Shown here piece after piece: positions 1 to 6,027 of a stretch of DNA of 6,027 nucleotides. How positions within the stretch are numbered: position 1 is the first letter of the stretch; every line of letters starts with the position of its first letter. The notes below the pieces were generated by a model. The model was not told the DNA's origin. It saw only the letters and a program-made list of their open reading frames with translations, and did not search any database. This DNA is from Dehalococcoidia bacterium (lineage in GTDB: Bacteria; Chloroflexota; Dehalococcoidia; GIF9; UBA5629), in assembly GCA_007280145.1 (NCBI GenBank), contig QYPU01000030.1:1-6027 (forward strand), in the 5' to 3' direction. The position numbers and the translations under genes were made by a program.

Positions 1-145
1 CCTTAATCCGTGGATTCTCCGGGGAAACCCCCGCCTGTCATTGCGAGGCACGGAGTGCCGTGGCAATCTCGGTGGGGTTTTGGGAGATTGCTTCGCTTCG
101 TTCGCACTGAGGTCAGCCTTTTGAATCTGAACTCACGGATTAAGG
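1..145. repeat. MITE/REP-like palindromic element with 12-bp terminal inverted repeats
   Basis: The outer ends are a perfect inverted repeat: CCTTAATCCGTG at 1-12 and CACGGATTAAGG at 134-145. Inside are nested dyads. GGCAC (47-51) pairs with GTGCC (55-59) across a 3-nt loop. GCAATCTC (63-70) pairs with GAGATTGC (84-91). TGTCATTGCGAG (36-47) has an imperfect counterpart near 101-110 (8 of 10 bases). CGGGG (20-24) can pair with CCCCG (29-33). There is no room for a transposase, so if mobile it would be moved in trans. The TGTCATTGCGAG core resembles a dispersed repeat I recall from Dehalococcoidia and some other bacteria; that is memory, not a search. The element ends 33 bp before yraN and may extend left beyond the window, so a target-site duplication cannot be judged. 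Confidence 0.75.
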
Positions 146-178
146 ATGCTATAGACATAAACAGGAATTAGTTACACC

Positions 179-538
179 ATGAAACGCAAAGAGCTCGGTG
201 ACATCGGAGAAGAGATGGCCAGGAAGTTCCTCAAAAAGAAAGGCTACCGTATTCGCGAGACCAACTTCCGCTGTCGTGAAGGTGAAATTGACATTATTGC
301 TGAGCACAAAGACTATCTTGTCTTTATTGAGGTACGCACTAAGACCGGCTCCAGCTTTGGCAGCCCCGAGGAATCGGTAACGTTTGCCAAGAAGGAAAAA
401 CTCATCGCCTCAGCCCTTGCCTACATGAGCAGCCACAAAGACCTGCCTGATAACTGGCGCATAGACTTCGTCGGCATAGAGATGGACCAGAAAGGCAAAG
501 CCACCCGCATCGAGCTTATCCAGAATGCCGTTGACTGA
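179..538 (+). CDS. yraN: YraN/UPF0102 family protein (predicted endonuclease-like fold)
   Basis: This is a complete 119-residue protein, the usual size for the UPF0102 (YraN) family. Visible signatures are LGDIGEEMARKFLKKKGY (residues 6-23, the family's LG-x-x-GE start), then NFRCREGEIDII (29-40) and LVFIEVRTK (47-55). The spacing E36/D38 to E51-V-R53 matches the PD-(D/E)XK nuclease-like core, with Arg where the classic lysine would be; my recollection is that Arg or Lys occurs here in the family. WRIDFVGIE (93-101) is the usual C-terminal strand. The family is conserved and cytoplasmic, but its physiological role is not settled. The ATG at 179 is chosen because the conserved LG-GE motif begins at residue 6; the ATG at 215 would remove it. 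The only Shine-Dalgarno-like bases are AGGA at 162-165, rather far upstream. GC is about 50%, unlike the genes downstream. Confidence 0.9.
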   Translation: MKRKELGDIGEEMARKFLKKKGYRIRETNFRCREGEIDIIAEHKDYLVFIEVRTKTGSSFGSPEESVTFAKKEKLIASALAYMSSHKDLPDNWRIDFVGIEMDQKGKATRIELIQNAVD

Positions 539-784
539 GATTAGCCCTCAAACACACCCATATTCTAAGCAGTGCTCTCTCCGCCCGTCGTTGTACTGCA
601 TAAAACGCTATTTTGTTACACGGCCATGCCTCCAGAGTGGTTCCAAAGGATTTATTCAAAATCGCGCTAACATGAGCATACCTAATATCTTGTATTCACG
701 ATCATCCTCCTAGCAAATAATCTTTAAGAAGTATTCTGCCATTGAGACACTATATTTTCAATAAACGTAGATCCACCTTTGCGT

Positions 785-800
785 AACACATTCTTGTGTT
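785..800. promoter_or_regulatory. Palindrome, possible operator or small hairpin
   Basis: AACACATTCTTGTGTT is a perfect 6-bp inverted repeat around 4 nt. It ends 11 bp before a predicted -35 box, where a regulator could bind. Its inner form, ACAC-N6-GTGT, recurs at 1649-1662 upstream of the Type IIG gene. No regulator gene is visible in the window, so an operator role is a guess. Confidence 0.3.
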
Positions 801-811
801 GGCAATATTGA

Positions 812-840
812 TTGACTATTCCATCACATGCTGGTATGCT
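812..840 (+). promoter_or_regulatory. Predicted sigma70-type promoter for the membrane protein gene
   Basis: TTGACT (812-817, 5 of 6 consensus) and TATGCT (835-840, 4 of 6) are separated by 17 bp. Transcription would begin near 847. That lies after the ATG at 828 and about 11 nt before the ATG at 858, which favours the shorter protein. The transcript would have a very short leader without a Shine-Dalgarno sequence. AT-rich DNA produces such matches by chance, so confidence is moderate. Confidence 0.4.
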
Positions 841-857
841 CACTTTTGATTGATATA

Positions 858-1508
858 ATGCCAAAGCAAAATAAGACAACTATTAAATCCAAACGAAAAA
901 AGGGTAATAAATTGGTCATAGTAACTACGGTAGCAACGCTAATATGTTTACTATTAGCTGTTTTAGGTTTGTTTGGATATCCTTACATCAAATCGCTTAT
1001 TCGGCCAATAAATATAGAACCTAAAGAAATCTCACTTCAGCAAAGTCCTTGGTCAATTAAAACTACTTTCACTGTAAGCAATCTAAGATCAGACAAAACT
1101 CAATATGATGTCTGGATAATGCTTGAATTTAACGATTGTACAATAGATCCACAAAGTATATCTTTTGAATTGCCTGACCTTGAGGATGCTATTTCGGGAA
1201 CTGTTGGCCATATCGTAGTAAATTATGATTGTGTTGTAGTCAAAGGCTTCGATTCGCAGAACAAACTAATTATCTTCTTAATCATTCATCATTTACTGGC
1301 CAATCAATCTTTGCAGGTTGTTACAAATATAGATTCATCTCAAGGATTTATCGGCGGCAAGGATGCTCGGATATCTATCAAATCAATTCGCCACTCAGAT
1401 ACTCCAGTTAATCTCGTCAGCAAGGGAAACGAGCTTGCGTATCCCGCTTTGACAGTTCCTTTTACCTTCAAAATAAAAAGCATTTCGCTTAAGTTGAAGC
1501 GACAATAG
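858..1508 (+). CDS. Unrecognised single-pass membrane protein with predicted extracytoplasmic beta-rich domain
   Basis: From the ATG at 858 the protein has 216 residues; an in-frame ATG at 828 would give 226. I prefer 858 because the tail MPKQNKTTIKSKRKKGNK is a plausible basic cytoplasmic N-terminus and the predicted promoter starts transcription near 847. Neither start has a clear Shine-Dalgarno sequence. A hydrophobic helix follows at about residues 19-41 (LVIVTTVATLICLLLAVLGLFGY). The basic residues before it predict N-inside topology with the rest outside the cell. The outer part (about 50-216) alternates hydrophobic and polar residues like a beta-sandwich (TTFTVSNL, QYDVWIMLEF, ALTVPFTFKIK), and the chain ends in a basic KLKRQ. 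I recognise no family or catalytic motif. One sampled 60-bp line is only 30% GC, well below yraN and gatB, suggesting horizontal transfer. It lies in the same orientation as the downstream restriction-modification gene but 405 bp away, so co-transcription is unlikely. Confidence 0.65.
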   Translation: MPKQNKTTIKSKRKKGNKLVIVTTVATLICLLLAVLGLFGYPYIKSLIRPINIEPKEISLQQSPWSIKTTFTVSNLRSDKTQYDVWIMLEFNDCTIDPQSISFELPDLEDAISGTVGHIVVNYDCVVVKGFDSQNKLIIFLIIHHLLANQSLQVVTNIDSSQGFIGGKDARISIKSIRHSDTPVNLVSKGNELAYPALTVPFTFKIKSISLKLKRQ

Positions 1509-1648
1509 CTACTTTACATGAGCGAAAGGGGATAGCCGAGGACATCCAATAACCTCTATAATTTTGGGACTTTATAGGATATGGTGAGATTGCACAAATG
1601 TCAGGAATGTTCAATCAGGTATTGCCGTGTGGTCGAGAATTGCACATC

Positions 1649-1662
1649 ACACTAAATTGTGT
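1649..1662. promoter_or_regulatory. ACAC-N6-GTGT dyad, possible operator
   Basis: ACACTAAATTGTGT is a spaced inverted repeat with the same half-sites and the same 6-bp gap as the dyad at 786-799 upstream of the membrane protein gene. It lies 136 bp before the predicted -35 box of the restriction-modification gene, which is far for a simple repressor site. Shared regulation is possible but weakly supported. Confidence 0.2.
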
Positions 1663-1798
1663 CTCATTTGTGCTGACGATTTACGCGTTTGTGGCAAATT
1701 GTTCTCCATGTAATCCTCTAGGCGAAGAAAGCGGCTTAAAGCATTCAGTGGGTTTTGCGGTCCTAGTCCATGCTCAATGATAGATTAGATAATAAGGC

Positions 1799-1826
1799 TT
1801 GACATACCGTGAAACAGTGGAATAGT
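1799..1826 (+). promoter_or_regulatory. Predicted sigma70-type promoter for the Type IIG gene
   Basis: A perfect TTGACA (1799-1804) is followed after 16 bp by AATAGT (1821-1826, 4 of 6 to TATAAT). Transcription would begin near 1833, giving a leader of about 80 nt before the ATG at 1914. The perfect -35 is the main support; the -10 is only fair. Confidence 0.4.
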
Positions 1827-1913
1827 AAGCTTGTCATTTTGAACAACCTTTGTATCCATTGATATTTACGGCCACACAATCTATAATTTCTTCAAAAAGT
1901 AGGTCCGGATTGA

Positions 1914-4900
1914 ATGAATAATTTTTCCTTTAGCGTTCCGATTCAGTCATTGAAAGATAAGCTCATGAGTGCAATTTTGCATTCCAGTGAGTTTAAGGAA
2001 GCGCTGAGAGACGCATCAGGAGAGATAGTTAGAGAAGCTTATGTAGCTGCGAATGAGGCGACAATTGAAGGAGTATTCGACCGAGTTCTTTATGCCATAT
2101 TACGAGATGTAGGCGTGAAATTTCATCCAGAGAAGGAAATAACAATTGATACTGTAAGGCATATAGGTAAGGGACGAGCAGATAGCCGAATTGGGGCAGT
2201 AATCATAGAGTATAAACATAGGTCAAAGCTTCAACGTTTAGCAGATATAGCCAAAGCCAAGGAGCAGCTATCGGACTATATTTGTCCACTATCTGAACAA
2301 TTTAATCGTGAAATCATAGGCTTCCTGACTGATGGAATACATATATACGAAATTAGGGGACTCAAAGGGAGCATATACTCAATCTCTGGCGAGGCTGAGA
2401 TCTCTAGCGTGTCGTTGCTAAATCTCATTAGGTGTGTCTTTTTACTGGGACAGGCGGCTCTGTCACCAGCTAATCTCATTCGTGATTTTTGCGGCAGCCA
2501 CTACGATGGTGTTCTATTTCACGTTGCCAGGATGTTAAGCACGATACTTACTAGTAAGTCTACCTTAAAAACAGACATGCTCAGGTCGGAATGGGAAGAA
2601 ATCTTCCGCTTAGCACATGACGACCAGTCACAACAAAGAAGGATTCAGGAGCGGAGGGAAAAACTTTCAGAAATATTCCAGGAGCCATTGGAAGATGCAG
2701 CAGCAGAATATCGTGCACTTTTTTCACTACATACTTCATATGCCATAATCCTCAAGTTGATGGCTTTCAGGGTAGTGAGTGACATTCAGTTTGGTTCGCC
2801 TATACAAGACTACAAAAGTCTCACAGTGGCAGAGAGTGAAGTCTTGCGTCCCTTTTGTAATAAGCTGGAAGATGGCGAAATATTCCGAGACCTTGGAATC
2901 TTGAACTTGCTTGAGGGGGATTTCTTCTCTTGGTATTGCGATGAGGAGCAATGGGATGACGAATTAGCAGCTGTACTAAGAGATATCTTAGTTATATTAA
3001 GCAGGTATGAGGATGTTACAGACATCTTTTCCTCTACAGACGTTATAGAATTATTTAGGGAATTGTACGAGGCTGCTGTACCTCAAATAGTAAGAGCTAG
3101 CTTTGGAGAGTTTTATACTCCTTTCTGGTTAGCTCGACATGTACTAGAATCATCAGAGTTGAAAGCCAATTGGAGGGCATTGGACCCATGCTGTGGCTCA
3201 GGTACATTTGTAATTGCTGCAATATCTCAAATAAGAAAGGATAAAAAAGACTTAGACGGGGAAGCCCTTCTTACTGAAATTTTGTCCAGGGTCGCAGCTA
3301 TAGATTTAAATCCTCTAGCAGTTCTTACGACTAGAATTCATTATTTCATTCATATAGCAGATTTGCTCCCGCCAAGTTTCAAATGCCTAGTCATTCCTGT
3401 ATATCTTGGAGATTCTTCCTATATACCAGAGATTGTCAATGAGTCTGGTGTTAAATGTTTGAAATATCAACTACACACTCATATGGACCCTATTAATGTC
3501 GTCATGCCCTTATCACTAATAGAAAACACGACTGAATTCGCGCAACTGATGTATAAGTATGAGCGCCTCGTGCGCAATAAGGATGGTAATAATGCCTCTG
3601 CTCTATTAGTTGAGTCTATCAGAACAGAAGACAAGACACAGCCAATAATAGAGAAAATATTAGAGCTTACTAAGCAATTAATCGCTTTAGAGAAAGACAA
3701 GCGTAATGGTATCTGGGCTAGAATCATTACTAATTTCCTGACAACAGCCTGTCTTCAGCCATTTTCAAACGTGATTGGAAATCCACCGTGGATTGACTGG
3801 AAAAATTTGCCTTCTAGCTATAGAGAGAAGATTAAGGCTATTTGTGTGGACAAAGGACTGTTTTCTGGTGCAGGCAGAACGGGAGGAATTAACTTAAATA
3901 TATGCGCATTAATTACCCACGTAGCGTGCAATTGGTTGAGCTATCATGGTAAGCTGGCATTTCTATTACCTAAGGAACTCGCAAATCAGCCATCATATGA
4001 AGGCTGGTTACGTTCTGTGGGTGGTAGTAATAGGGATATATTAGAATTCCGCGATTGGTCCACTGCGGGGCATCCTTTCTATCCGGTTACTGAAGATTTC
4101 ATGACTTTTGTGATTGGGCCTAAAGTTAAAGAAGAGGAAAAGGTTAACATCACTCCTGTAACAAAGTATTCAAAGAAGTCGCAATGCAGGACAAAGGCTC
4201 GGGAATGGAAATCAATCGAAGAAGCAATGAGTAACCTAAACATTAGAGAGATGTGTGCTGGGCAGATAACGCCAAACAGTTCAGCTTACACTTTTGCTGA
4301 TAATCCGAGCCAACTGCATCGATTTTCAAAGATTTTAGGAGAATGTGCATATATCGGAAGGGAAGGTATTGAGTTTTATCCCCAAGAAATGTTGATTTTT
4401 CATTATGATGCCCCAGGCCCTAAGCCAGGGACTGTTTGGCTCAGAAACATCCAAGTCAGTAAATCGAAATATCATATTCCAAGCCAAAGAGTACTGTTAG
4501 AAACCAAATTCTTGAATCCACTTGTAAAGGGACGAGGCATCGAATACTTTCGATATAACAATGACAACTTAATCGTGCCCTTTCCTTATGACAGTAGCAA
4601 CCCAACGCGTCCGCTGGACAGGAAAGAATTGGAAGATGAGTCGCCGCTTCTATTATCTTATTATGAAAAATACCGGGAAATCATAGAAATGCAGACGGAG
4701 TTCAGTGATAGAATAAGGGGGCCAAATGCAGGGGAATATTACGGATTGGCGCGAACAGGGCCATATAGCTTTCAAAATGTTTATGTCGCATTCCGAGATA
4801 ACACAAAGTGGCGAGCGGCTGTTGTAACAAAAGATATTATGCCTTGGGGCGACGTTAAAAGGTTCGTTTTTCAGAATCATGCTGTTTCGATTTGCGAGAG

Positions 4901-5210
4901 AAAGTACGGTAGCGGCTATATCAATGAGGACGAGGCTTATTATATATCTGCAATACTCAACGCGAAGATAGTAGAGGAATATATATACGCTTCTCAAGAT
5001 TCTAGGTCATTCAGAATCCGTCCTCCCATCTTCCTTCCTCAATACGATGAAACCAAAGACGCTCATCGTAGACTTGCAGAACTTTCCCGTGAGGCACAAG
5101 CTGCTAGCGAAAACATTGACAGGATTCGTTCAAAGATAGACGAGATCTATCTTGGCATATGTCAAGAGAATCCCAGCTTAACAAAGCAAATGCCTCTCAA
5201 CTTGAGGTGA
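1914..5210 (+). CDS. Type IIG-like restriction-modification enzyme (PD-(D/E)XK nuclease fused to N6-adenine DNA methyltransferase)
   Basis: This 1098-residue protein would both methylate adenine in its target site, using S-adenosylmethionine, and cut unmethylated DNA. Domains in order: (1) nuclease, about 45-150, with D90-x8-E99-Y-K101, a PD-(D/E)XK core, and a preceding acidic helix around E48-E57; (2) helical linker, about 190-390; (3) gamma-class methyltransferase with motif X FGEFYTPFWLA (397-407), motif I DPCCGSGTF (424-432), motif II AIDLNPLAV (462-470), a motif III-like VYLGDSS (496-502), catalytic motif IV NPPW (623-626) and a later core strand GKLAFLLPKEL (679-689); (4) target recognition, about 780-1040; (5) a charged helical tail, about 1045-1080. 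About 150 residues separate motifs II and IV, including a charged stretch near 545-600. The start is fixed: an in-frame TGA at 1911-1913 abuts the ATG, and AGGT (1901-1904) is a modest ribosome binding site 9 nt upstream. No partner subunit is nearby, consistent with a self-contained enzyme. The frame is intact and all key residues are present, so it is probably functional. The target sequence cannot be read from the protein. BREX PglX is the main alternative, but the N-terminal nuclease signature argues against it. Confidence 0.88.
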   Translation: MNNFSFSVPIQSLKDKLMSAILHSSEFKEALRDASGEIVREAYVAANEATIEGVFDRVLYAILRDVGVKFHPEKEITIDTVRHIGKGRADSRIGAVIIEYKHRSKLQRLADIAKAKEQLSDYICPLSEQFNREIIGFLTDGIHIYEIRGLKGSIYSISGEAEISSVSLLNLIRCVFLLGQAALSPANLIRDFCGSHYDGVLFHVARMLSTILTSKSTLKTDMLRSEWEEIFRLAHDDQSQQRRIQERREKLSEIFQEPLEDAAAEYRALFSLHTSYAIILKLMAFRVVSDIQFGSPIQDYKSLTVAESEVLRPFCNKLEDGEIFRDLGILNLLEGDFFSWYCDEEQWDDELAAVLRDILVILSRYEDVTDIFSSTDVIELFRELYEAAVPQIVRASFGEFYTPFWLARHVLESSELKANWRALDPCCGSGTFVIAAISQIRKDKKDLDGEALLTEILSRVAAIDLNPLAVLTTRIHYFIHIADLLPPSFKCLVIPVYLGDSSYIPEIVNESGVKCLKYQLHTHMDPINVVMPLSLIENTTEFAQLMYKYERLVRNKDGNNASALLVESIRTEDKTQPIIEKILELTKQLIALEKDKRNGIWARIITNFLTTACLQPFSNVIGNPPWIDWKNLPSSYREKIKAICVDKGLFSGAGRTGGINLNICALITHVACNWLSYHGKLAFLLPKELANQPSYEGWLRSVGGSNRDILEFRDWSTAGHPFYPVTEDFMTFVIGPKVKEEEKVNITPVTKYSKKSQCRTKAREWKSIEEAMSNLNIREMCAGQITPNSSAYTFADNPSQLHRFSKILGECAYIGREGIEFYPQEMLIFHYDAPGPKPGTVWLRNIQVSKSKYHIPSQRVLLETKFLNPLVKGRGIEYFRYNNDNLIVPFPYDSSNPTRPLDRKELEDESPLLLSYYEKYREIIEMQTEFSDRIRGPNAGEYYGLARTGPYSFQNVYVAFRDNTKWRAAVVTKDIMPWGDVKRFVFQNHAVSICERKYGSGYINEDEAYYISAILNAKIVEEYIYASQDSRSFRIRPPIFLPQYDETKDAHRRLAELSREAQAASENIDRIRSKIDEIYLGICQENPSLTKQMPLNLR

Positions 5211-5249
5211 ATCATTTTTCCCCACTGAAAAACTGATGATAGTTAGTTA

Positions 5250-5264
5250 CGAAACGGGGTTTCG
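5250..5264. terminator. Small hairpin, doubtful terminator of the Type IIG transcript
   Basis: CGAAAC (5250-5255) and GTTTCG (5259-5264) form a perfect 6-bp stem with a GGG loop 40 bp after the stop codon. The nearest T-run (5280-5284) begins about 16 nt after the stem rather than directly, so this is not a standard intrinsic terminator. A second weak candidate is a 4-bp stem (5193-5196 with 5204-5207) at the end of the coding sequence, followed by TTTTT at 5215-5219. Confidence 0.2.
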
Positions 5265-5542
5265 CACATGCCTGAGCAATTTTTCTATTTGTCTTGTTTC
5301 AATTCAAAAGATCAGTAGTATCCTTAAATTAAACAGGCAATAGTCTAATATAAACTACGGTATCTGACTTATCATAAGGTTTCTTACGTAAACAAAACGT
5401 CATTTTGTTGGGTGTCATATTTCGTGCTGTGCTTACTCGCCCAACCCACCTAGCTTTGTCCATTACCATCCTGGAGGATTACTTGAGCCGCGACAAAGTA
5501 CTGCGCAGTCAAGAAACGCAGCGCCAAACCTGAGAAGCTCGT

Positions 5543-5572
5543 TTGCCTCATACCGAGCGATGCTGCTATACT
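5543..5572 (+). promoter_or_regulatory. Predicted promoter placing the gatB transcript start almost on its start codon
   Basis: TTGCCT (5543-5548, 4 of 6) and TATACT (5567-5572, 5 of 6) are 18 bp apart. Transcription would begin around 5579, only a few nucleotides before the GTG at 5583. A leaderless or near-leaderless message would agree with the lack of a Shine-Dalgarno sequence next to that codon. The inference rests on sequence matches only. Confidence 0.35.
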
Positions 5573-5582
5573 AACCGATGTC

Positions 5583-6027
5583 GTGGAATACGAGACTGTT
5601 ATCGGCCTGGAGGTACATGCCCAGCTATTGACCAGGAGCAAGATGTTTTGCCCTTGCAGTGCCGATTATGCTAATGCTCCACCCAATACATATGTCTGCC
5701 CTATTTGCCTGGCTATGCCCGGGGTCCTGCCAACAATTAACGAAAAGGCAGTGGAGTATACCGTAATGACGGCCTTAGCCCTTAACTGCACCATCGCCGA
5801 ATATGCCAAGTTCGACCGCAAGAACTATCCTTATCCTGATTTACTTAAGGGGTATCAGATTTCTCAGTATGACGCTCCTATGGGGCAGCACGGCTGGCTA
5901 ACAATCGATATAGACGGGACAAAGAAGAAGCTCGATATTACCCGAGTTCACCTTGAGGAGGATACCGCCAAACTGACCCACTGCACCACGCCTGAAGGCG
6001 AAACCTATAGTCTGGTTGATGCCAACC
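5583..6027 (+). CDS. gatB: Asp/Glu-tRNA amidotransferase subunit B, N-terminal part (runs off the window)
   Basis: The first 148 codons of GatB are present, out of roughly 480 in the family. GatB belongs to the cytoplasmic GatCAB complex, which converts Glu-tRNA(Gln) and/or Asp-tRNA(Asn) to the amidated forms; GatB binds the tRNA and phosphorylates the mischarged residue before GatA-derived ammonia is transferred. Visible signatures are YETVIGLEVHAQL (3-15), zinc-site cysteines C23, C25, C39 and C42 in FCPCS and CPICLAMPG, KFDRKNYPYPDLLKGYQISQYD (76-97), and ITRVHLEED (119-127). E10, H12 and E125 fall where I recall metal and active-site residues in the family. A44 stands where most homologues I recall have Gly (CLGMPG). 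The frame is open back to a TGA at 5484-5486 but contains no ATG, so GTG at 5583 is the most likely start and gives the expected N-terminus. gatA and gatC are not upstream in this window. GC is about 50%. Confidence 0.93.
   Translation, partial: MEYETVIGLEVHAQLLTRSKMFCPCSADYANAPPNTYVCPICLAMPGVLPTINEKAVEYTVMTALALNCTIAEYAKFDRKNYPYPDLLKGYQISQYDAPMGQHGWLTIDIDGTKKKLDITRVHLEEDTAKLTHCTTPEGETYSLVDAN

Larger units (their letters stand above)
539..857. other. Intergenic region, 319 bp, no supported gene
   Basis: No convincing gene is seen on either strand. GC drops soon after the yraN stop, so the left edge of the accessory segment probably lies here. No terminator with a T-run follows yraN. The last 75 bp hold the only structured signals: a 16-bp palindrome (785-800) and a sigma70-like promoter (812-840). 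No tRNA or integrase remnant marks the junction. Confidence 0.5.
1509..1913. other. Intergenic region, 405 bp, with short repeats but no supported gene
   Basis: No gene is convincing here; a 60-codon open frame at 1598-1780 has no ribosome binding site or recognisable motif. The DNA carries several related short repeats: ATTGCACA at 1589-1596 and again at 1639-1646, GCACAAATG at 1592-1600 with its inverted copy CATTTGTGC at 1665-1673, and an ACAC-N6-GTGT dyad at 1649-1662. They could be protein-binding sites or chance. The only promoter candidate I would defend is at 1799-1826. Confidence 0.45.
5211..5582. other. Intergenic region, 372 bp, containing the apparent right edge of the accessory segment
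   Basis: The first 200 bp are AT-rich like the restriction-modification gene; from about 5430 the composition rises towards that of gatB. No complete gene is supported. An open frame without an ATG runs 5378-5533 and ends in TGA; its last half (5435-5530) lies in the GC-richer part and could be a decayed gene end, or nothing. GTTGGG (5407-5412) and CCCAAC (5440-5445) form a loose dyad near the composition change. A small hairpin lies at 5250-5264 and a promoter candidate just before gatB. Confidence 0.45.

Noticed and set aside
525..713. 62-codon open frame overlapping the end of yraN
   Set aside because: It has no clear ribosome binding site, a low-complexity Ser/Arg-rich composition and no recognisable motif, and it crosses from coding DNA into the AT-rich gap.
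828..857. Upstream ATG adding ten residues (MLVCSLLIDI) to the membrane protein
   Set aside because: It has no ribosome binding site and would precede the predicted transcript start near 847. It would also put a hydrophobic stretch before the basic tail. It is not fully excluded.
854..859. Perfect TATAAT overlapping the ATG at 858
   Set aside because: There is no usable -35 box 16-18 bp upstream, and a start driven from here would fall inside the coding region.
1598..1780. 60-codon open frame in the gap before the Type IIG gene
   Set aside because: It has no Shine-Dalgarno sequence or promoter and no family resemblance; a frame of this length is expected by chance.
4653..4997. 114-codon reverse-strand open frame inside the Type IIG gene
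   Set aside because: It lies wholly opposite the conserved C-terminal recognition region, whose forward translation matches Type IIG enzymes.
1914..5210. BREX (PglX) or DISARM methylase interpretation
   Set aside because: The N-terminal PD-(D/E)XK signature and the absence of any BREX or DISARM partner gene in the window favour a stand-alone Type IIG enzyme.
5450..5641. 63-codon reverse-strand open frame across the gatB start
   Set aside because: It overlaps the clearly conserved GatB N-terminus on the other strand and shows no motif of its own.
1..6027. CRISPR array, tRNA or rRNA genes, integrase or phage attachment site
   Set aside because: No regularly spaced direct repeats, no tRNA-like T-arm sequence and no recombinase gene were seen on reading through the window.

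Overview
The window looks like a bacterial chromosome segment in which two housekeeping genes flank an AT-richer accessory stretch. The left flank (1-538) and right flank (from about 5430) sample at roughly 50% GC. Sampled lines in the middle fall to about 30-40%. The organism cannot be fixed from sequence alone. The GatB sequence, the moderate GC and the palindromic repeat with a 'TGTCATTGCGAG' core would fit a Dehalococcoidia-like (Chloroflexota) genome, but that repeat core also occurs elsewhere, so this is a weak inference.

Layout, all genes on the + strand. Positions 1-145 hold a compact palindromic element with perfect 12-bp terminal inverted repeats (MITE/REP-like). At 179-538 is a complete YraN/UPF0102 family gene. 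At 858-1508 (possible longer start at 828) is an unrecognised, very AT-rich gene for a small protein with a basic cytoplasmic tail, one membrane helix and a predicted beta-rich outer domain. A 405-bp gap with short repeats and a plausible promoter follows. At 1914-5210 is a large gene for a single-chain Type IIG-like restriction-modification enzyme: an N-terminal PD-(D/E)XK nuclease signature (D90, E99, K101), a gamma-type N6-adenine methyltransferase (FGEFYTP, DPCCGSGTF, AIDLNPLAV, NPPW) and a C-terminal target-recognition region. After another gap of 372 bp, gatB starts at a GTG (5583) and runs off the window after 148 codons.

The Type IIG enzyme should work alone: one polypeptide would recognise DNA, methylate host sites on adenine and cut unmodified invading DNA. 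No separate specificity subunit, endonuclease or controller protein is visible. The membrane protein beside it has no known link to restriction; only its position and similar low GC suggest it arrived with the same island. YraN (nuclease-fold, function unsettled) and GatB (transamidation of Glu-tRNA(Gln)/Asp-tRNA(Asn)) are core functions, and the accessory pair appears inserted between them. No integrase, transposase, tRNA or CRISPR array is visible.
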